Below, one piece after another: positions 1-7,953 of a stretch of 32,036 nt of DNA. Positions within the stretch are counted from its first letter, which is position 1; every line of letters starts with the position of its first letter. Below the pieces are notes generated by a model. The model searched no databases. It was not told the origin of the DNA and saw only the letters and a program-made list of their open reading frames with translations. Source of the DNA: Polyangiaceae bacterium (GTDB lineage: Bacteria; Myxococcota_A; Polyangia; Polyangiales; Polyangiaceae). Where the stretch lies: positions 1 through 32,036 of the forward strand of contig JADLFU010000017.1 in assembly GCA_020849655.1 (NCBI GenBank). Direction: 5' to 3'. The translations under genes and the position numbers were made by a program.

Positions 1-465
1 AGCGCGGGCAGCAACCTCGCCGCGGTGGTGGCGCTCCGCGCTCGCGGGCTCGCGACGCCGCCCCCGAGGGCGCAGCTGCTCGTGTACCCGGCGACCGATC
101 TGCGCCGCGGAACGCCGTCGCACAGGCTCTTCAACGAGGGGTTCCTGCTGACCGAGGGGACGATGGAGTGGTTCCTCGATCAGTACATCGAGCGCGCAGA
201 GCGCACCCACCCCGACGCCTCGCCGCTGCTCGCCGACGACGTGGCGGGCGCGTGCCCGGCGATCGTCGGCACCGCCGGGTTCGATCCGCTGCGCGACGAG
301 GGCGACCAGTACGCGGACAAGCTGGCCGCCGCCGGCGTGCGCGTGACGCACCTCTCCTTCCCCGGCCTCGTGCACGGCTTCTTCGGCATGTGGCGCGCGT
401 CGCCCGCCGCGCGCGCGGCGTCCGAGCAGCTCGTCGACGCGCTCGCGAGGGAGCTCGCCGGGTGA
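1..465 (+). CDS. alpha/beta hydrolase, HSL-type esterase (5' end outside window)
   Basis: This is the C-terminal half of an alpha/beta hydrolase of the hormone-sensitive-lipase/acetyl esterase type, which hydrolyses carboxylic esters of small acyl groups. The window opens on what looks like the nucleophile-elbow serine: the frame begins S-A-G-S-N-L-A-A, the usual continuation of the family's GDSAGGNLA motif. The acid residue sits in FDPLRDEG and the catalytic histidine in GLVHGF, both standard. The oxyanion-hole HGGG motif must lie upstream of the window. The frame is open from base 1, so the GTG at 25 is internal and not the start. It overlaps the asparaginase start by four bases (GTGA), which suggests co-translation. 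The substrate cannot be told from sequence. Confidence 0.85.
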   Translation, partial: SAGSNLAAVVALRARGLATPPPRAQLLVYPATDLRRGTPSHRLFNEGFLLTEGTMEWFLDQYIERAERTHPDASPLLADDVAGACPAIVGTAGFDPLRDEGDQYADKLAAAGVRVTHLSFPGLVHGFFGMWRASPAARAASEQLVDALARELAG

Positions 466-1469
466 CGCGGACCGCGCTCCTGTTCACCGGCGGCACGATC
501 CTCATGCAGCGCGGGGAGGAGGGCGCGCTGCTCCCCGACGAGCGCGCGCGGGATCTCGTCGACGAGCTGCCCGTGCTGGGGCGCCTCGGGCCGCTCTCGC
601 CGCGCGCCGTGCTGCACCTCGACTCGGGGGACATGCAGCCGGAGCACTGGGTCACCATCGCGCGCGCCGTGCACGAGGAGCTCTCCCACCCCGACGTCTC
701 CGGCGTCGTCGTCCTGCACGGCACCGACACGATGGCGTACACCGCGAGCGCCGTCGCGCTCCTGCTCGGCCCGGTCGACAAGCCGGTCGTGTTCACGGGC
801 GCGCAGCGACCGCTCGCCGAGGCGCGCACCGACGCCCGCGCGAACCTGGTCGACGCGTGCCTCGTGGCGCGGATGCCGGTGCCCGAGGTCGGCGTGGCGT
901 TCGCCTCCAGGTTCCTGCGCGGCGCGCGCGCGACGAAGCGGGACGCGTGGGCGCTCGACGCCTTCGACTCGCCGAACCTCCCCGCGCTCGTCGATCTCGG
1001 CCTCTCGGAGCACGTCGCGCCCCACGTGCGCGCCCCCGCGAAGCTCGGTCCGCTCGACGCCCGCCTCGATCCTCGCGTGCTCGCGATCCGGGTGTTCCCG
1101 GGCCTCGATCCGTCGTCCCTGCTGCGCGCGCTCGCGGCGGGGCTCCGCGGCCTCGTGCTCGAGGGCTACGGCACCGGCAACCTCCCGCACCTCTCCGGCT
1201 CGCTCATTCCGGTGCTCGACGACGCGCGCGCGCGCGGCGTCCCGGTGGTCGTCGTGTCCCAGTGCCCGCGCGGCGCGGTCGAGCTCGGTCGCTACGAGGG
1301 CGGGCTGCTGGCCGAGCGATCGGGCGCGATCAGCGGCCGCGACATGACGGTCGAGGCGGCGATCGCGAAGACGATGATCGCGCTCGGCCGGTACGCGAGC
1401 TACGACGCTCAGCGGGCGTTCATCGCGCGCGATCTCGTGGGGGAGATCTCTCCGCCGCAGGGTGCCTGA
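462..1469 (+). CDS. ansA: type I L-asparaginase
   Basis: Cytoplasmic L-asparaginase, hydrolysing L-asparagine to aspartate and ammonia; 335 residues, close to the roughly 338 of Escherichia coli AnsA. The first catalytic-threonine motif TGGTI lies at residues 9-13 (Thr12) and the second, HGTDTM, at 86-91 (Thr88, Asp89). A lysine in RATKRDAWALDAF (Lys159) matches the catalytic lysine region of the family. No signal peptide is seen, as expected for type I rather than the periplasmic type II. The GTG start at 462 is chosen because it makes a GTGA overlap with the upstream hydrolase stop and places the TGGTI motif at the usual distance from the N-terminus. Some archaeal relatives are GatD subunits, but no gatE is present here. 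Confidence 0.9.
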   Translation: MTRTALLFTGGTILMQRGEEGALLPDERARDLVDELPVLGRLGPLSPRAVLHLDSGDMQPEHWVTIARAVHEELSHPDVSGVVVLHGTDTMAYTASAVALLLGPVDKPVVFTGAQRPLAEARTDARANLVDACLVARMPVPEVGVAFASRFLRGARATKRDAWALDAFDSPNLPALVDLGLSEHVAPHVRAPAKLGPLDARLDPRVLAIRVFPGLDPSSLLRALAAGLRGLVLEGYGTGNLPHLSGSLIPVLDDARARGVPVVVVSQCPRGAVELGRYEGGLLAERSGAISGRDMTVEAAIAKTMIALGRYASYDAQRAFIARDLVGEISPPQGA

Positions 1470-1481
1470 GCAAGCCCCGCG

Positions 1482-1510
1482 TTGTGTCCGGCGTCGTCCG
1501 CCTGTACGCT
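1482..1510 (+). promoter_or_regulatory. candidate sigma-70-type promoter before the pseudokinase
   Basis: TTGTGT at 1482-1487 and TACGCT at 1505-1510 are separated by exactly 17 bases. The ATG at 1521 lies only 10 bases after the -10 box and has no Shine-Dalgarno sequence, so the transcript would be leaderless or nearly so. The match to consensus is moderate. Confidence 0.3.
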
Positions 1511-1520
1511 GCCGCGCGAC

Positions 1521-2984
1521 ATGGGTGGCGCACGTCTCGCGACCGGAGCGATCTTCGCCGGAGATTTCCAGGTGAAGCGCGCGCTCGCCGAGGACGACGC
1601 GCGCAGCGTGTACGAGGTGGAGCAGGCGTCGACGGGCCGGCGCCTCGCGCTGAAGGTGCTCGCGCCCGAGCTCGTCCCCGACCGCGACGCGTTCGTCGCC
1701 GAGGTGCGCGTGTGCGGGACGGTCGAGACGCCCCACCTGGTCGACGTCCGCTCGGCCGGCGTGGACGCCGCCACCGGGCTGCCCTTCGTCGTGATGGAGC
1801 TGCTCGAGGGAGAGGATCTCGACAAGCGCCTGTCGCGCGAGGACGGCGCGCGCGCGATGCCCGACTGGGACGAGGTGCTCAGCCAGATCCTCCACGGCCT
1901 CTCCGCCGTGCACGGGGCGGGGGTCGCGCACGGGGCGCTCTCGCCGGAGACGGTCTTCCTCGCGGTCCCCGGGATCGGCGGGGAGCCGTTCCGCGTGGAG
2001 CTGCTCGACCTCGGCATCCCCCGGCCCGTGCGCGAGGCCGACCGCGGCACCCGGCACCTGTACCTCGCGCCCGAGCAGCACGCGGGAGATCCACCGACGG
2101 CGCGCGCCGACGTGTTCACCGTCGGCCTGCTCGCGTTCCGCATGGTGACGGGGCGCGCGTTCTTCTCCGGCTCGCGCGACGAGGTCGCCGCGGCGACGGC
2201 GACGGCGCTCCCGGCGGCCTCGGCCCGCGCGAAGGAGCAGGGCGCCAAGGTGTCGCCGTCTGCCGCGTTCGACGCGTGGTTCGCGAGGTGCGTCGCCCCG
2301 AAGACCTCCGACCGCTGGGCCGACGCGGCCGAGGCGCTCGAGGGCGCGGCCGAGATGCTCGGAGAGGTGAGCGAGGTCGCCGCCGCCGACATCGAGGACG
2401 CTCCCGCCGAGCCCCGGAAGCGCACCGCGCCCCCGCCGCTGCCGCCGATGGTGCGGCGCATCGCCGAGAACCCCAAGCCCGCCATCATCGCGATCGTCGT
2501 CCTCATCACGCTCGCCCTCGCGGGCGGCTTCGGCGTCGGCGCGATCCTGCGCCCCGAGAAGGCGCAGAGCGCCCGCGCGAAGGCCATCGCGTGGGAGCGC
2601 CGCGCGAAGGACGAAACCGAACAATCCTGTCAGAAGGGCGACGCCTCCGCGTGCCACGGCCTCGGGATGATGTTCGACATCGGCGTGAAGGGCCCGCGCG
2701 ACCAGAAGCGCGCCGCCGAGCTGTTCCTGAAGGCGTGCGACGGGGGCGATCCCTCCGCGTGCGGCACGCTCGCCGGCAAGTACCTGTCGGGCGACGGCGT
2801 CCCCGAGGACAAGGCGCGCGCGGCCTCGCTGCAGACCCGCGCGTGCGACGGCGGCGAGGCGGTGAGCTGCGCCGACCTCGCGGAGATGTACCAGAACGGA
2901 GTCGGCGTCTCGAAGGACGAGGCCCGCGCGAAGTCCCTCTTGAAGAAGGCGTGCGCGGCCGGTTACACCGAGGTCTGCAAGTAG
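1521..2984 (+). CDS. membrane-anchored Ser/Thr pseudokinase with cysteine-paired Sel1 repeats
   Basis: 487 residues. Residues 10-280 have the layout of a bacterial Ser/Thr kinase: an ALKVL lysine at 45, MELLEGEDL in the hinge and APEQ at 183-186. The catalytic loop reads HGALSPET (137-144) instead of HRDLKPEN, so the catalytic aspartate, the lysine and the metal-binding asparagine are all replaced. The Gly-rich loop is also lost and DFG is DLG. It is therefore probably catalytically dead. One membrane helix lies at about 320-342. The C-terminus (365-487) is a set of Sel1-like repeats with a 36-residue period and cysteine pairs eight apart: 370/378, 406/414, 442/450 and 478/486. This is the arrangement of disulphide-braced Hcp-type repeats and fits an extracytoplasmic location. 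ATG 1521 is preferred over a GTG/ATG-like start at 1482, which adds unrelated sequence. The role is unknown, perhaps a scaffold or sensor. Confidence 0.85.
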   Translation: MGGARLATGAIFAGDFQVKRALAEDDARSVYEVEQASTGRRLALKVLAPELVPDRDAFVAEVRVCGTVETPHLVDVRSAGVDAATGLPFVVMELLEGEDLDKRLSREDGARAMPDWDEVLSQILHGLSAVHGAGVAHGALSPETVFLAVPGIGGEPFRVELLDLGIPRPVREADRGTRHLYLAPEQHAGDPPTARADVFTVGLLAFRMVTGRAFFSGSRDEVAAATATALPAASARAKEQGAKVSPSAAFDAWFARCVAPKTSDRWADAAEALEGAAEMLGEVSEVAAADIEDAPAEPRKRTAPPPLPPMVRRIAENPKPAIIAIVVLITLALAGGFGVGAILRPEKAQSARAKAIAWERRAKDETEQSCQKGDASACHGLGMMFDIGVKGPRDQKRAAELFLKACDGGDPSACGTLAGKYLSGDGVPEDKARAASLQTRACDGGEAVSCADLAEMYQNGVGVSKDEARAKSLLKKACAAGYTEVCK

Positions 2985-2997
2985 CGCGGGCACCCGC

Positions 2998-3771
2998 TCA
3001 CGCCGCGTCTTTTCGCCGGCGCAGCTCGGCCAGCACCTCGACGTCGCTCGCGCCCACGAGGCCGAGCGCCTCGCGCACCGCGGCCTCTCGCGCGCGGAGG
3101 AAGACGTTGGTTGCGCGCTCGATCGCCATGGTCGACGGAACGCTCGGCGCGCCCCCCTGCCGCAGCGCCGTCACCTCGGCCGCGCGCGCTGCGGTCGCCG
3201 CGTTCTCGGGCTCGATCGACAGGCAGAATCGCAGGTTCGCGGCGGTGTACTCGTGCCCGGGGTACACGCGCGTCTCCGGCGGGAGCGTCGCCAGGCGCTC
3301 GTCGAGCGAGCGCCAGAGATCGGCGGGCGTCCCCTCGAAGAGCCGCCCGCACCCGCCCGAGAACAGCGTGTCTCCGGTGAACACCGCGCGCTCGGCGCCC
3401 TCTGCCTCCACCACGTAGGCGAGCGCGCCCAGGGTGTGCCCCGGGACGTGCCGCGCCTCGACCCGGAGGCCCGCGAGCCTCACGCGATCGCCGTCCGCGA
3501 GCGCCCGCGTCAGCGGCGGCAGGCGCGCGACGTCGGGGCCGAAGCCGAGCACCTCCGTCGCGGGGAAGGCCGCCACCACGCCCGCCGCGCCGTGCGTGTG
3601 ATCGGGGTGGTGGTGCGTGAACGCGACGACCGCCGCGGACAGCCCCTCCTCCGCGAGCGCGCGCAGCACCGGGCCGTCGTCGGAGGGATCGATGATCCAC
3701 GCCGTCCGGTCGTCGGCGGTGACGAGGTAGGCGTAGTTGTCGACGAAGCAGGGCACCGGGAGGACGCGCAC
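2998..3771 (-). CDS. gloB: hydroxyacylglutathione hydrolase (glyoxalase II)
   Basis: Metallo-beta-lactamase-fold thiolesterase that hydrolyses S-D-lactoylglutathione to D-lactate and glutathione, the second step of methylglyoxal detoxification. It has 257 residues, normal for GloB. The dinuclear metal motif THHHPDHTHG lies at 52-61, with further ligands in PGHTLG (His112), FTGDTLF (Asp134) and VYPGHEYT (His173). The C-terminal third carries the helical substrate-binding region of glyoxalase II, including the asparagine- and arginine-containing ATNVFLR segment. It is the last gene of a minus-strand run (recN, membrane protein, UDG, gloB), nine bases after the glycosylase stop. GTG start. It converges on the pseudokinase 13 bases away, and no terminator hairpin was recognised between them. 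Confidence 0.92.
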   Translation of the reverse strand: MRVLPVPCFVDNYAYLVTADDRTAWIIDPSDDGPVLRALAEEGLSAAVVAFTHHHPDHTHGAAGVVAAFPATEVLGFGPDVARLPPLTRALADGDRVRLAGLRVEARHVPGHTLGALAYVVEAEGAERAVFTGDTLFSGGCGRLFEGTPADLWRSLDERLATLPPETRVYPGHEYTAANLRFCLSIEPENAATAARAAEVTALRQGGAPSVPSTMAIERATNVFLRAREAAVREALGLVGASDVEVLAELRRRKDAA

Positions 3772-3780
3772 GCGCCGAGC

Positions 3781-4476
3781 CTACCCGCGCGTCGAGTCGA
3801 CGGCAGCCTTCGCCCGCGCGAAGACGGCGTCCTGCATCGCCGGCGTCAGCCGCCCCGTCTGGGTGTTCTGCTGGCTCGGGTGGAAGCAGTCGATCAGCGT
3901 GAGCCCTGCGACCTCGTGCTCCGCGCCGTGCGCGAACCTGGGGCGCGGCCCTGCGACGGGGCGCCCCACCCGGGCCGCGTGCGCGAGGAACGCCGCGTGC
4001 GCGATGCCGCCGAGCGCCACGATCACCCGGCGTCGCCGGAGCGCCGTGAGCTCGGCGTCGAGGAACGGCTGGCACCGCTCGAGCTCCTCGCGCGTCGGGT
4101 GGTTGTCGGGCGGCGCGCACCTGCCCGGCGCGACGATGAAGACGTCTCGAAGCGTCAGGCCGTCGTCGCGCGAGGTCGACGTCGGCTGCGACGCGAGCCC
4201 CGCCCGGTGGAGCGCCGCGAACAGGAAGTCGCCCGACCGATCGCCGGTGAACATGCGCCCCGTGCGGTTGGCGCCGTGCGCGCCGGGCGCGAGCCCCACG
4301 AGCACGATGCGCGCCGCGGGATCGCCGAAGCCGGGCACCGGCCTGCCCCAGTACGTCTCGGCGGCGTACGCGCGCCGCTTCACCTCGGCGACGTGCTCCC
4401 TCCACTCGACGAGGCGCGGGCACGCGCGGCACGCGACGATGTCCGCCGCGATCACCGCGAGGCGTCGCGCGCTCAC
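3781..4476 (-). CDS. family 5 uracil-DNA glycosylase (UDGb type)
   Basis: Removes uracil, and in known family members also hypoxanthine and some thymine lesions, from DNA at the start of base-excision repair. It has 231 residues. Motif A reads [13 protein letters not shown] (61-73), with no acidic or amide catalytic residue, as is characteristic of UDGb. It is followed by the [11 protein letters not shown] stretch typical of the family. The leucine-loop motif [10 protein letters not shown] is at 199-208. Four cysteines (16, 19, 120, 135) are placed to bind the family's 4Fe-4S cluster. The GTG start at 4476 is preferred because it makes a GTGA overlap with the upstream gene and begins just before the first cysteine pair; a longer reading to 4614 would overlap that gene fully. 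Clustering with recN suggests a DNA-repair operon. Confidence 0.9.
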   Translation of the reverse strand: MSARRLAVIAADIVACRACPRLVEWREHVAEVKRRAYAAETYWGRPVPGFGDPAARIVLVGLAPGAHGANRTGRMFTGDRSGDFLFAALHRAGLASQPTSTSRDDGLTLRDVFIVAPGRCAPPDNHPTREELERCQPFLDAELTALRRRRVIVALGGIAHAAFLAHAARVGRPVAGPRPRFAHGAEHEVAGLTLIDCFHPSQQNTQTGRLTPAMQDAVFARAKAAVDSTRG

Positions 4477-4697
4477 CCTCGATCGACGTGCGACGACGAC
4501 GACTTCTGGAAGAGCTCGCCGTCCTGGTGCAGCACCGACAGCACCATCACCGCGCCGAGCACCGGCACGAGCCACACGAGGGAGGTCTGCACGCGCTTCT
4601 GCTCGGCGCTGCACGAGGGGCTGCGGCGCAGGCGCAGCGTGGTGAAGACCTGCAGCGCGAGGACGGCGACGATCAAGGCGACGGCGACGAATTCCAC
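4473..4697 (-). CDS. small two-helix membrane protein
   Basis: About 74 residues from the GTG at 4697. One hydrophobic helix spans residues 3-22 and a second spans 44-60, joined by a basic loop ([10 protein letters not shown]) and followed by a short polar tail ending [10 protein letters not shown]. The second helix, [15 protein letters not shown], faintly resembles the N-terminal segment found in some phospholipase D-like and immunity-type membrane proteins, but this is not enough to name it. It starts about 40 bases after recN and overlaps the glycosylase start by four bases, which supports a real translated gene. No strong Shine-Dalgarno sequence precedes the GTG, so the exact start is uncertain; a longer form would run back into recN. 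Function unknown. Confidence 0.6.
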   Translation of the reverse strand: MEFVAVALIVAVLALQVFTTLRLRRSPSCSAEQKRVQTSLVWLVPVLGAVMVLSVLHQDGELFQKSSSSHVDRG

Positions 4698-4737
4698 GAT
4701 GGCGCGGAGGGTAAGGATGTTTCGTCCCAGCGCAAGG

Positions 4738-6459
4738 TCAGGGGCTCGACGATCGCCTGGGGCGGGTCGACGCCCGCCGCGCGCCCGCGAGCAGCTCCTC
4801 CGCCGCACGGCGCGCCTGGGCGCCGACCGTCGCGCCGCTCTGCATCCGCGCGAGCTCGTGGACGCGCTGCTTCTCCGAGAGCTCGGTGATGCGGCTCGTC
4901 GTCGCGCCGCCCTCCGCGCTCTTCTCCACCACGAAGTGCGTCGCGCCGAACGCCGCGATCTGGGCGAGGTGCGTGATGCAGATGACCTGCCGGCTCGCCG
5001 CGATGTCCGCGAGCGCGAGGCCGATCTGCGCTGCGACGGCGCCGCCGACGCCGGTGTCCACCTCGTCGAACACGTACGTCCCGCGCGGCGCGACGCTCGA
5101 GAGCGCGCGCTTCAGCGCGAGCAGCGCGCGCGACAGCTCGCCGCCCGAGGCCACGCGGCGCAGCGGGCGGGGCTCGGCGCCCTTGTTCGGCGCGATGAGG
5201 AACTCCACGCGGTCGACGCCCTCCCGCGAGAGCCGCGCGCCGCCGACCCCGGGATCATCGGCGTCCGGGGCGAGCGGCGCGACGTCGACGACGACCTTCG
5301 CTGCGCCCATCCCGAGCGCCGCGAGCTCCTTCGTGATCGACGCGCCGAGCTCGTCCGCCGCGCGCTTGCGCCGGGCCGACAGCTCCACCGCCAGCCGGCC
5401 CGCTGCGAGGAGCGCCTCCTCTGCCGTCGCCGACAGCCGCGCCGCGAGCTCGTCGCTGCCCTCGAGCGCGGCGAGCTCGGCCCGGAGGCGCGCGGCCGCC
5501 GCGAGCACGTCGTCGAGGGTGCCCCTGTGCTGACGCTTCAAGCGCTCGAGCGCGAACAGGCGCTCCTCGATCGCCGACAGTCGCTCCGGGTCGGCGCCGT
5601 CGCGCGCGCGCCGGGCGAGATCGCGCGCGACCTCCGCGAGCTCCGCGCGCGCAGCGTCCACCGTGTCGGCGAGCGACGTGAGCGACGCGTCGAAGGCGGC
5701 GGCGGAGCGGAGATCGGCCACCACCCGCGCGAGCGCGTCGGTGAGCGCGGCCTCGCCGTCGTCGAGCGCCGCGACAGCGCGGTCGATCGCGCTCGCGATC
5801 CTGTCCGCGTTGCGGAGCCGCGCACGCTCGGCGGCGAGCTCTGCCTCCTCCCCCGCGACCGGCGCGAGCTCCTCGATGCCCGCCAGCTGAAACCTCGCGA
5901 ACGCCTCTCGCTCGGCGCGGCTGCTCGCGCGCGCCTCCGCCTCTCGCAGCGCCGCGCGCGCGGCCCGGTGCGCGTCGACCGCGCCCGCGACCTCGCCCCG
6001 CTCGGCCAGCAGGCCCGCGAAGGCGTCGAGGTACTCGAGGTGGGTCGCCGGATCGGTCAAGGCGACGCTCTCGTGCTGGGACGCGATGTCGACCAGCCAC
6101 TCGGCCGCCCGCGCGAGCTCGGCCGCGGTGGCCAGGCGCCCGTTGAGGTAGCCGCGAGAGCGCCCCTCGCGCGTCACGACCCGGCGCACGACGAGCTCGT
6201 CCGCCGGCAGCCCCGCCTCGACGAGCCGCGCGCCGAGCGCGGGATCTTCGATGGTGAACAGCGCCTCGACGGCCGCCTCCGCAGCGCCCGCGCGCACGAG
6301 GTCGGCCTTCGCCCGCGCGCCGAGCACGAGCCCGAGGGCGTCGACGAGGATGGATTTCCCAGCGCCCGTCTCGCCGGTGAGCACGTTCAGCCCCGGGCCG
6401 AACGTCAGCTCGAGCCGCTCGATGAGCACGAGGTTCTCGACCCGCAGCGTGGAAAGCAT
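4738..6459 (-). CDS. recN: DNA repair protein RecN
   Basis: SMC-like ATPase involved in repair of DNA double-strand breaks, where it holds and organises broken ends for RecA-dependent recombination. It has 573 residues, normal for RecN. The Walker A motif GETGAGKS is at 29-36 after the typical start MLSTLRVENLVLIERLEL. The middle third is rich in Ala, Glu, Arg and Leu and fits the family's coiled coil. The ABC signature ASGGELSRALLALKRAL and the Walker B stretch YVFDEVDTGVGG are in the C-terminal head, followed by ITHLAQIAA. ATG start at 6459. It is first in a minus-strand operon and divergent from the Fic-like gene across about 120 bases. No LexA-type box was recognised in that gap. Confidence 0.95.
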   Translation of the reverse strand: MLSTLRVENLVLIERLELTFGPGLNVLTGETGAGKSILVDALGLVLGARAKADLVRAGAAEAAVEALFTIEDPALGARLVEAGLPADELVVRRVVTREGRSRGYLNGRLATAAELARAAEWLVDIASQHESVALTDPATHLEYLDAFAGLLAERGEVAGAVDAHRAARAALREAEARASSRAEREAFARFQLAGIEELAPVAGEEAELAAERARLRNADRIASAIDRAVAALDDGEAALTDALARVVADLRSAAAFDASLTSLADTVDAARAELAEVARDLARRARDGADPERLSAIEERLFALERLKRQHRGTLDDVLAAAARLRAELAALEGSDELAARLSATAEEALLAAGRLAVELSARRKRAADELGASITKELAALGMGAAKVVVDVAPLAPDADDPGVGGARLSREGVDRVEFLIAPNKGAEPRPLRRVASGGELSRALLALKRALSSVAPRGTYVFDEVDTGVGGAVAAQIGLALADIAASRQVICITHLAQIAAFGATHFVVEKSAEGGATTSRITELSEKQRVHELARMQSGATVGAQARRAAEELLAGARRASTRPRRSSSP

Positions 6460-6578
6460 GCGGCGCCGCGCATACCACCGCCGGCGATTTTTTCCTGGTG
6501 AATCGGGGCGGGGTTCTGGACTAGGGTACCAGCGCCCGTTCGCGCCGTAAGGGCGGCGCGCGGCACCCGAGAAACGTC

Positions 6579-7457
6579 ATGGCGGCACGCTCCGACCGCA
6601 ATTCCGTGAAGCTCCGAAAGGCGACGCCGTCGTCCGTCAAGGTGAAGGCGGCGCCCGCCGTGCAGCTCCCGCCGCCGCCCCCGAAGCCCAAGACGATGGA
6701 CGAGCGGCGCGCAGCCGCCGAGGCGCGCCTGTCGAAATCCGACGACGCGTTCATCCAGGGCTACCTGCAGCGCCTCGACATGTCGTGGATCTTCCACGAC
6801 GCCGCGCTCGAGGGGACGGTCTACACGAAGGAGGAGCTCGCGCTCGCCCTCTCGAACGCGGTGCTCCCGGCGCCGGTCGAGGGCGAGTCGACGATGCAGC
6901 CGATCTGCGACGAGATCCGCCGCCACCGCGCCGCGATCAACTTCGTCCGCGAGATGGCCGTCAAGCGCAAGGCGACGCTCACCGTCGACACGATCCGGCA
7001 GATCTACCTCATCCTCCACCCCGAGGAGGGCGACCTGAAGTCGGTGAAATTCCGCAAGGACGTCCCGCAGCACCGCCTCTACTTTCACGAGTACGCCGCG
7101 CCCGATCGCATCGCCCCGAAGGTGCGCGCCGTCGTCGACTGGGTGAACGATCCCGAGACCAGGAAGACGCGGAGCCCGCTGCGCCTCGCCGCGCGCGCGC
7201 ACTACGATCTCGTCCGGGTGTTCCCGTTCGCCGCCGACAGCGGGAAGGTCGCCCGGCTGTTCATGAACATCCTCATCCTCCGCGCCGGGTACCCGCCCGC
7301 GATCATCCACTCGGCCGATCGCCAGCGCTACTACGACGGCCTGAAGGGCGCGCCCGTCGCCATCAACCAGATGGTCACCGAGTCGATCGACAACGCGCTC
7401 TCGAGCGTCGAGAAGCTGCTCGACGAGCGCGACACGCGCACCCGCAGCTTCGTGTAG
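6579..7457 (+). CDS. degenerate Fic-domain protein
   Basis: 292 residues with a basic, proline-rich N-terminus (a run of prolines near residues 31-36) and a Fic fold. A class II-type inhibitory helix is recognisable at ALEGT (Glu78, Gly79). The core motif, normally HPFxDGNGRxxR followed by LMNLLLLRAGYPP, here reads FPFAADSGKVAR (215-226) followed by LFMNILILRAGYPP. The fold context is therefore intact, but the catalytic histidine is Phe and the Asp-Gly-Asn phosphate-binding residues are changed. Fic enzymes transfer AMP or other phosphate-containing groups to Ser, Thr or Tyr; loss of the histidine argues against that chemistry. It ends four bases before lptA and probably belongs to the lpt/rpoN operon, where lptC or kdsC would stand in enterobacteria. 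Its role is unknown. Confidence 0.85.
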   Translation: MAARSDRNSVKLRKATPSSVKVKAAPAVQLPPPPPKPKTMDERRAAAEARLSKSDDAFIQGYLQRLDMSWIFHDAALEGTVYTKEELALALSNAVLPAPVEGESTMQPICDEIRRHRAAINFVREMAVKRKATLTVDTIRQIYLILHPEEGDLKSVKFRKDVPQHRLYFHEYAAPDRIAPKVRAVVDWVNDPETRKTRSPLRLAARAHYDLVRVFPFAADSGKVARLFMNILILRAGYPPAIIHSADRQRYYDGLKGAPVAINQMVTESIDNALSSVEKLLDERDTRTRSFV

Positions 7458-7461
7458 CGCG

Positions 7462-7953
7462 ATGCGCCCGCGAGCGTGGCCGGCCGTCGTCTCGGGTCTC
7501 GCGCTCGCGGCGGCGGGCGGCTCCGCCGCGCTCGCGCGTCCCTCGGTGTTCGAGGCCGGCGGGGAGCCGGTCAGCGTGACCGCCGAGCGGCTCGAGGCCG
7601 ATCTCTCCGGCAAGACTGTGTCGCTGTCCGGCGCGGTGACGCTCCGACGCGGCGAGCTGTCGCTGCGGGCGCCGCGGGTCGAGGCGCGCCTCCGCGACGG
7701 AGGTCAGGTCGCGTGGGCGCGGGCGTCCGGCGGCGTGCGCCTGGAGCATCAGGGCAGCCACGCCGAGGCAGAGGAGGTCGAGGTGGACCTCGCGGATCGC
7801 CGGGTCGAGCTGCGGGGCCGGGTGGTCGTCGGGCGCGGCGCGTCCCGCGTCGAGGCCGAGCGCGCCACCCTCGATCTCGCGACCTCCAGGCTGTCCTTGT
7901 CGCAGGTGCGCGGCACGCTCGCGCCGCCGGCCGCGTCGTCGGCGGCCCCTTGA
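7462..7953 (+). CDS. lptA: LptA/OstA-like periplasmic lipopolysaccharide transport protein
   Basis: 163 residues. It begins with a signal peptide (basic MRPR, a hydrophobic stretch to about residue 22, predicted cleavage after SAALA). The rest is the repetitive short beta-strand pattern of the OstA/LptA beta-jellyroll: EPVSVTAERLEADLSGKTV, then VTLRRGELSLRAPRVEA and VEVDLADRRVELRGRVVV. LptA oligomers form the periplasmic bridge that carries lipopolysaccharide from the inner membrane to LptD. The assignment rests on this fold pattern plus its position directly before an LptB-like ATPase and rpoN. Its TGA stop overlaps the next start. LptC and LptF/G are not in this window. Confidence 0.85.
   Translation: MRPRAWPAVVSGLALAAAGGSAALARPSVFEAGGEPVSVTAERLEADLSGKTVSLSGAVTLRRGELSLRAPRVEARLRDGGQVAWARASGGVRLEHQGSHAEAEEVEVDLADRRVELRGRVVVGRGASRVEAERATLDLATSRLSLSQVRGTLAPPAASSAAP

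Noticed and set aside
180-2993. A 937-codon open frame on the minus strand opposite the asparaginase and the pseudokinase
   Set aside because: Its product is Arg/Gly/Ala-rich with no domain and it runs across two convincing plus-strand genes; it is a shadow of GC-rich codon use.
3253-6501. A 1082-codon plus-strand frame opposite recN, the UDG and gloB
   Set aside because: It is antisense to three well-supported repair and metabolic genes, with arginine-heavy composition and no motif.
6460-6578. Promoter in the recN/Fic intergenic region (TAGGGT near 6522, T-run near 6488)
   Set aside because: No -35 box at suitable spacing on either strand, so I do not assign a site although a divergent promoter must be expected here.
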